Assembly (NCBI GenBank): GCA_002482685.1
Contig: DLGL01000054.1
Location: forward strand, 1 to 9,985
DNA: 9,985 bases
Source: Bacteriovoracaceae bacterium UBA7695
GTDB taxonomy: Bacteria > Bdellovibrionota > Bacteriovoracia > Bacteriovoracales > Bacteriovoracaceae
Direction: 5' to 3'
Position 1 is the stretch's first letter; every line of letters starts with the position of its first letter. Both the position numbers and the translations under genes were made by a program. The notes below the pieces were generated by a model, which was not told the origin of the DNA, did no database searches, and saw only the letters and a program-made list of their open reading frames with translations. Shown here piece by piece: positions 6,399 to 9,985 of this stretch.

Positions 6399-9300
6399 GC
6401 CGCTCACCTAATGCTGAACAACTATTGGCCATCGAGCACCAGGGTGGAGTTCTTCTGAGAGCAGGGGCAGGATCGGGAAAAACCTTTGTTTTGGTAGAGC
6501 ATATTGTTTACCTCACTAAAACATGGATTGAGGAGTTCAAAAGGGATACTACTCTTAGCTTCGAAGAGTTTATCCGGCAAAAGTTTTCTCAAGTGGTCAT
6601 GATGACTTTTACTAAGAAAGCCGCTGGTGAGATGAGCATCCGCTTGAATGAAAAATTCCTTGAGATTTCTGAAGCCACTGAGAATGATAAGGATCTTTGG
6701 AAGTTTGCAAACGATTCACTTCCCATGTTAATGGTTACAACCATCGATGGATTTTGTCGCAAACTCATAACTGCCGGCTACTTTCCTCATCTTTCCACTG
6801 AAGCCAAGGTTATCTTCACACCTGAAAGAAAAGATCAGGTAAGTGAGCTACTTGAGGCATGGTTTGAGAAAAGATCTTTTTCCGTTTCTCAGGAAATGCT
6901 TGAGATTGTTGTTCGTGAGAAAGAAGTATTACTCAATGCCTTTTCTAATGTATTTAATGATCCAGGTTTAAGACTTTCCTGGAAGAGTTTTTCCCTGGAT
7001 GATTCAAGACCTGATATGTTGGGTAAAGTAATTTCAGATTCATTTAAGCTCAATGACCTTGCTAGTGCACTGGCAAAGATCCATTCTCTGGATTTACCTT
7101 CAGAGTCAGAGAGAAGCCCCTTTGAAATGAGTATGGCTTCACTTCAATCAACAGGTCTTCCTGAAGTGACTTCCGTGGAAGTGCTCAAAGTCTATTCCAA
7201 TGAGTTTGCCGGCAAGAGACTTACGGCCCAAACAGGTAAGAAAAAGTGTGAAGCCTATGATGTCGCCCATGCTGCCAGGAAGGAACTACGGGACTGGACT
7301 GATTCCTGGATGCCGGAAATTGAGCTTTATATTGAGCACTACGATTCCAAAATTCTACCTTGGATGAAACTTTGCCAGGAGCTTTTTAACTGGATTGATC
7401 AGGGTCTTGATCCAAATCAAGGTTTAACCTTCGGCGATATTGAATACCTAGTGGCCTTGGGACTTGAGAACAAGGATGACCTATCGCGGATTCAAAAAAC
7501 CTATCAATATTTTATCGTTGATGAATTTCAGGATACCTCTGCTCTCCAGTTCAGAATTGTTCAGCTTCTAATTGGTAATGATTATAAAAAGCTCTTTTGC
7601 GTGGGAGATGCCAAACAAGCAATTTATGGTTTTAGAGGAGGAGAACTCTCAGTCTTTAAAGACTGCGCCAAACTTGTTCCTCATGTGAGAACACTTGCTA
7701 ATAATTATCGATCACTTCCAGATATCATTCATTTTAATAATTCTCTTTTTAGAACTGTCCTTCCCCTTGGCCAGGGCTTCGAAGGTTTAGACGCTTTCTC
7801 AGTCGAAGCTGAAGATCAGAATGTTCCCACAGAATTAAAGCCTAATGAAATTCCTGGGGAAATTGAAATTATTTCAGCCAATCTAGAAAGAGATCTGGAA
7901 GTAGAAGAGAAATTTAAAAATGAACAGATCAACAGGATTGAAGCTCATTTAATCTCCGAATCCATTCTAAAGGAAAGAGAACTTCACCCGGCCAATGTCT
8001 GCACTATTCTTTATAGCAAACTTAAACCCAGTATGGACCTCATCCGTTTTTTAATGGATAGACACATTGGCTTTACCGCTCAGTTTAAAATTGATCTTAT
8101 GGATGATCCGGTCATTGGAATCTTCCTGTGTCTATTAAGGCGTCAGTTTGATTCTAATGTTCAAACTAAGGACCGCTATCCACTGTTCCTTATTCAGAGT
8201 TATCTCTCAATTTTGGGTTTAAGTCAGAGTCTTAAACTTGATGACCTTAAAGCTTTTGATCTTGATGTTAGGTATTGGGGACTAGTGGAAGGTTTCAGGA
8301 AGTTTCTTCACTCACTAGGTGTGACCAATGAGAATTCCGATATTAATTTAAAAGTTATTGAGACCATTACGAATCTGTACCATCAGGATCCTGAATCGGT
8401 GATGGTACAGATTGCCAAAGGTGATAATGACCGCATAAGCCTCGATTTGCGCTCGGGAGATGATTCTCACATGGTTCAGATCATGACTGCTCACGCTTCT
8501 AAAGGACTGGAGTTTGATACAGTTTATTTGGGTGGAATCTACACTAATGGCAAAGAAACCATAGATGGGGCGCTTTTTGGTGATATGCCAGGCAGCTTCA
8601 AGTGGTTTCTGGACCTTTCTCAAAGAGATAAGCGATCTTCACCTTTTTATTTATTTGAAAATGAGCTGGCAAAATATAAAAGCTTCTCTGAATCAAAACG
8701 ACTTTTTTATGTGGCCTGCACCCGTGCCAGGAAAAAAATCGTCTGGGTGAGCCTGGGAATTCCGGAAAAAAGTTTCAGTATCCCTGCCAATAGCTGGATT
8801 GATGGGCTTAACCATTGGTTTGGATTGGGCCTGAGTCCTGAATGTTCGACTTCAGTTAAAGTGACTAATATAGAAAATTTTGACACCAGAGGATTACTTA
8901 ATTCTCAATCCCGACCTCAGCTTCCTCTTTTTTTCCATGACTCCGTGGGATTGTTTTCTAAAGGGGAAGGTCGAAGTGAATTGAGTCTGGCCGCTGAATT
9001 AAGTGTCACACGCCTTAATTCCCTTATCGATTGCCCGAGAAAGTTTTATTTCGAGAATATTTTGAAACTTGCAGGAAACGATAAAAAAAATCTCTATGTA
9101 GAATCTTCGGGTGATGAACCAGAGGAACTTGCAGTGGTCATTCGCTCATCTTCAGAGCGTGGAACTCATATTCATGCTCAGATAGCTCACGGAATTGATC
9201 ACAACTTCATAGTTCCCCGCGAGAGTTTTTCAACAGAACAAAAAGCACCAATTGAATGGGCCTTGAACCAACTTAAAGAGCTGGCAGCAGATTTTGAATT

Positions 9301-9685
9301 GGTGGCCGAAAAACCGTTGAAATTCAAGTTTTTCAATTTCATGATCTCTGGAATTCCTGATTTAGTATTAATTCCAAAAGGAAATCAAAAAGCTCAGATT
9401 TGGGATTTTAAAACCGGACGAATCACTCCGGAGGCATTAAGCCATTATTGGATTCAGTTAAAAGTATATGCTTACGCCTTGTATGAACTGGGTCGCATCC
9501 CTCATAGCTCAGAAATAGAACTAAAACTCGTCTTTGTAGATCAAAAACAAACTCTTACTGAAACCATTACCCGGAGCCAGTGTGAGACCGACCTCTATCC
9601 ACTTTGGCGCTCACAAAATGAACCATGGAAAATCAATCCTGATCATTGTAGTCAGTGTCCCTATGGTGATATTTGCCCTCGATAA
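6395..9685 (+). CDS. addA: AddA-like UvrD-family helicase-nuclease with its own iron-sulfur staple
   Basis: AddA is the 3'-5' SF1A motor and one of the nucleases of the break-resection complex. In the 1096 residues all helicase motifs are visible: Q motif (N6, Q9), Walker A A23-G-A-G-S-G-K29-T30, motif Ia (T71-F-T-K-K-A-A), Walker B D376-E-F-Q-D-T381, motif III G404-D-A-K-Q-A-I-Y-G-F-R414, motif IV N437-Y-R439, motif V H700-A-S-K-G-L-E-F and motif VI Y772 to R777 (C-T-R). The C-terminal PD-(D/E)XK nuclease has H925, D989, D1004 and K1006 (W-D-F-K-T-G), Q1021 and Y1025, so it looks active. Unlike Bacillus AddA it also carries a four-cysteine staple, C880 (D-C-P-R-K-F-Y-F) and C1085-x2-C1088-x5-C1094, with the same tail spacing as AddB. 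There is no strong Shine-Dalgarno; coupling to addB through the ATGA overlap is expected. AddA assignment is secure by motifs and neighbour; a generic UvrD-nuclease fusion is the only alternative. Confidence 0.93.
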   Translation: MSRSPNAEQLLAIEHQGGVLLRAGAGSGKTFVLVEHIVYLTKTWIEEFKRDTTLSFEEFIRQKFSQVVMMTFTKKAAGEMSIRLNEKFLEISEATENDKDLWKFANDSLPMLMVTTIDGFCRKLITAGYFPHLSTEAKVIFTPERKDQVSELLEAWFEKRSFSVSQEMLEIVVREKEVLLNAFSNVFNDPGLRLSWKSFSLDDSRPDMLGKVISDSFKLNDLASALAKIHSLDLPSESERSPFEMSMASLQSTGLPEVTSVEVLKVYSNEFAGKRLTAQTGKKKCEAYDVAHAARKELRDWTDSWMPEIELYIEHYDSKILPWMKLCQELFNWIDQGLDPNQGLTFGDIEYLVALGLENKDDLSRIQKTYQYFIVDEFQDTSALQFRIVQLLIGNDYKKLFCVGDAKQAIYGFRGGELSVFKDCAKLVPHVRTLANNYRSLPDIIHFNNSLFRTVLPLGQGFEGLDAFSVEAEDQNVPTELKPNEIPGEIEIISANLERDLEVEEKFKNEQINRIEAHLISESILKERELHPANVCTILYSKLKPSMDLIRFLMDRHIGFTAQFKIDLMDDPVIGIFLCLLRRQFDSNVQTKDRYPLFLIQSYLSILGLSQSLKLDDLKAFDLDVRYWGLVEGFRKFLHSLGVTNENSDINLKVIETITNLYHQDPESVMVQIAKGDNDRISLDLRSGDDSHMVQIMTAHASKGLEFDTVYLGGIYTNGKETIDGALFGDMPGSFKWFLDLSQRDKRSSPFYLFENELAKYKSFSESKRLFYVACTRARKKIVWVSLGIPEKSFSIPANSWIDGLNHWFGLGLSPECSTSVKVTNIENFDTRGLLNSQSRPQLPLFFHDSVGLFSKGEGRSELSLAAELSVTRLNSLIDCPRKFYFENILKLAGNDKKNLYVESSGDEPEELAVVIRSSSERGTHIHAQIAHGIDHNFIVPRESFSTEQKAPIEWALNQLKELAADFELVAEKPLKFKFFNFMISGIPDLVLIPKGNQKAQIWDFKTGRITPEALSHYWIQLKVYAYALYELGRIPHSSEIELKLVFVDQKQTLTETITRSQCETDLYPLWRSQNEPWKINPDHCSQCPYGDICPR

Positions 9686-9694
9686 TCCGAGAAC

Positions 9695-9722
9695 TTGCAC
9701 CTCTTTTTAAGCGTGTTAGAAT
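9695..9722 (+). promoter_or_regulatory. Possible promoter of the outer-membrane protein gene
   Basis: TTGCAC (9695-9700, only the TTG fits well) is followed by 16 bases and TAGAAT (9717-9722, 5/6 to the -10 consensus). This would give a leader of about 30 bases before the ATG at 9760. The -10 hexamer is identical to the one proposed before addB. It lies in the only gap between addA and the next gene, so the next gene needs a promoter here or must be read through from addA. Confidence 0.3.
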
Positions 9723-9746
9723 TTTAGTTAGCAACCAAGTCTAACA
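9714..9746 (+). repeat. Short inverted repeat in the leader of the outer-membrane protein gene
   Basis: TGTTAGA (9714-9720) is the exact reverse complement of TCTAACA (9740-9746), with a 19-base loop. A second GTTAG at 9727-9731 can pair with CTAAC (9741-9745) as a tighter alternative hairpin with a 9-base loop. There is no T-run after it, so it is not a terminator. It could be a regulatory leader hairpin or operator half-sites, or chance. Confidence 0.35.
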
Positions 9747-9759
9747 AGTGAAGTGTACA

Positions 9760-9985
9760 ATGATGAAAAAAGTATTCCTCTTACTATGCGCTGTTTTAAT
9801 GAGCAGTCTCGTTCTTGCCAATGAAAAATCAGTTTATGAATTTTCCTGGCTAGATAAAGACAAAGAGATTTATGTTTTACAAAACAGAAGATTTAGAAAA
9901 ATCGGCAAACTCTATATAGGTGCTAATGGCGTTAAAACCACCAGTGGGGCCTTTGTTGATTCTTATGGAGCTTCTGCCCGTGCCG
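9760..9985 (+). CDS. Outer-membrane beta-barrel domain protein, N-terminal part (cut by window end)
   Basis: Seventy-five codons are present before the window ends. Residues 1-20 form a clear Sec signal peptide: K3-K4, a hydrophobic core of L/V/A, and V-L-A before N21, a good signal peptidase I site. The mature start Y26-E-F-S-W-L-D-K-D-K-E-I-Y-V-L-Q-N-R-R-F-R-K, then a strand-like stretch (L51-Y-I-G-A-N-G) and T60-T-S-G-A-F-V-D, resembles the outer-membrane beta-barrel domain family shared by Bdellovibrionota and myxobacteria (TIGRFAM OMP_myx_plus type). The protein is expected in the outer membrane. Two adjacent ATGs (9760, 9763) are possible starts; the upstream sequence AAGTGAAG is a weak ribosome site. 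Family recognition is from memory of the N-terminal pattern, since the barrel itself lies beyond the window. Confidence 0.75.
   Translation, partial: MMKKVFLLLCAVLMSSLVLANEKSVYEFSWLDKDKEIYVLQNRRFRKIGKLYIGANGVKTTSGAFVDSYGASARA

Noticed and set aside
8348..8623. Open frame on the minus strand opposite addA
   Set aside because: It overlaps helicase motif V codons on the other strand and has no ribosome site or recognisable domain; a shadow frame.
4035..9685. Reading the AddB/AddA pair as a phage-defence or Cas4-type system
   Set aside because: Domain order, complete SF1A motifs and gene overlap fit the housekeeping AddAB complex; no cas genes, repeats or other defence partners are present.
9665..9708. 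Possible terminator after addA: GGTG/CACC outer stem with inner CTCG/CGAG, followed by a run of five T
   Set aside because: The stems are only four base pairs each with a large internal loop, and it spans the addA stop codon; too weak to call.

Overview
The window looks like a chromosomal contig from a predatory or predator-related bacterium of the Bdellovibrionota, closest in style to Bacteriovorax or Halobacteriovorax. The evidence is moderate: AT-rich coding DNA (about 40% GC by eye), an outer-membrane beta-barrel protein at the right edge whose mature N-terminus follows the pattern common in Bdellovibrionota and myxobacteria, and a membrane-bound ferredoxin/NarI-like oxidoreductase of the kind found in deltaproteobacteria-like lineages. 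No mobile element, CRISPR array, tRNA or rRNA was seen.

Layout. (1) Bases 1-117 form a perfect 54-bp inverted repeat with a 9-base loop. It lies inside the 3' part of a minus-strand gene and is best read as a contig-end fold-back artefact, so that gene is cut short. (2) Up to 1378, minus strand: a membrane-bound iron-sulfur oxidoreductase (NarI-like cytochrome b domain plus two 4Fe-4S motifs) of the type that passes electrons from ETF to menaquinone. (3) 1379-1484: a compact divergent promoter region with a perfect 11+1+11 palindrome, a likely repressor operator. (4) 1485-3127, plus strand: a two-gene operon joined by an ATGA overlap, encoding a seven-helix membrane protein of unknown function and a lipoprotein that resembles a degenerate alkaline-phosphatase-superfamily protein. 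(5) 3124-3951, minus strand: the redox-controlled chaperone Hsp33 (hslO), whose stop codon overlaps the lipoprotein stop. (6) 4035-9685, plus strand: addB and addA, again joined by an ATGA overlap, encoding a double-strand-break resection helicase-nuclease. (7) 9760 to the right edge: the start of an exported outer-membrane beta-barrel protein, cut by the window end.

How the genes fit together. addB and addA form one repair machine. Divergent hslO shares an 83-base promoter region with them, and both sides use cysteine-bound metal centres (Zn in Hsp33, predicted 4Fe-4S clusters in AddA and AddB), so an oxidative-stress link is possible but unproven. The membrane-protein/lipoprotein pair is the least understood part of the window. 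The most notable features are the palindrome between the divergent genes, the four-cysteine staple present in both AddA and AddB, and the pseudo-phosphatase-like lipoprotein operon. I see no clear new defence or mobile system.
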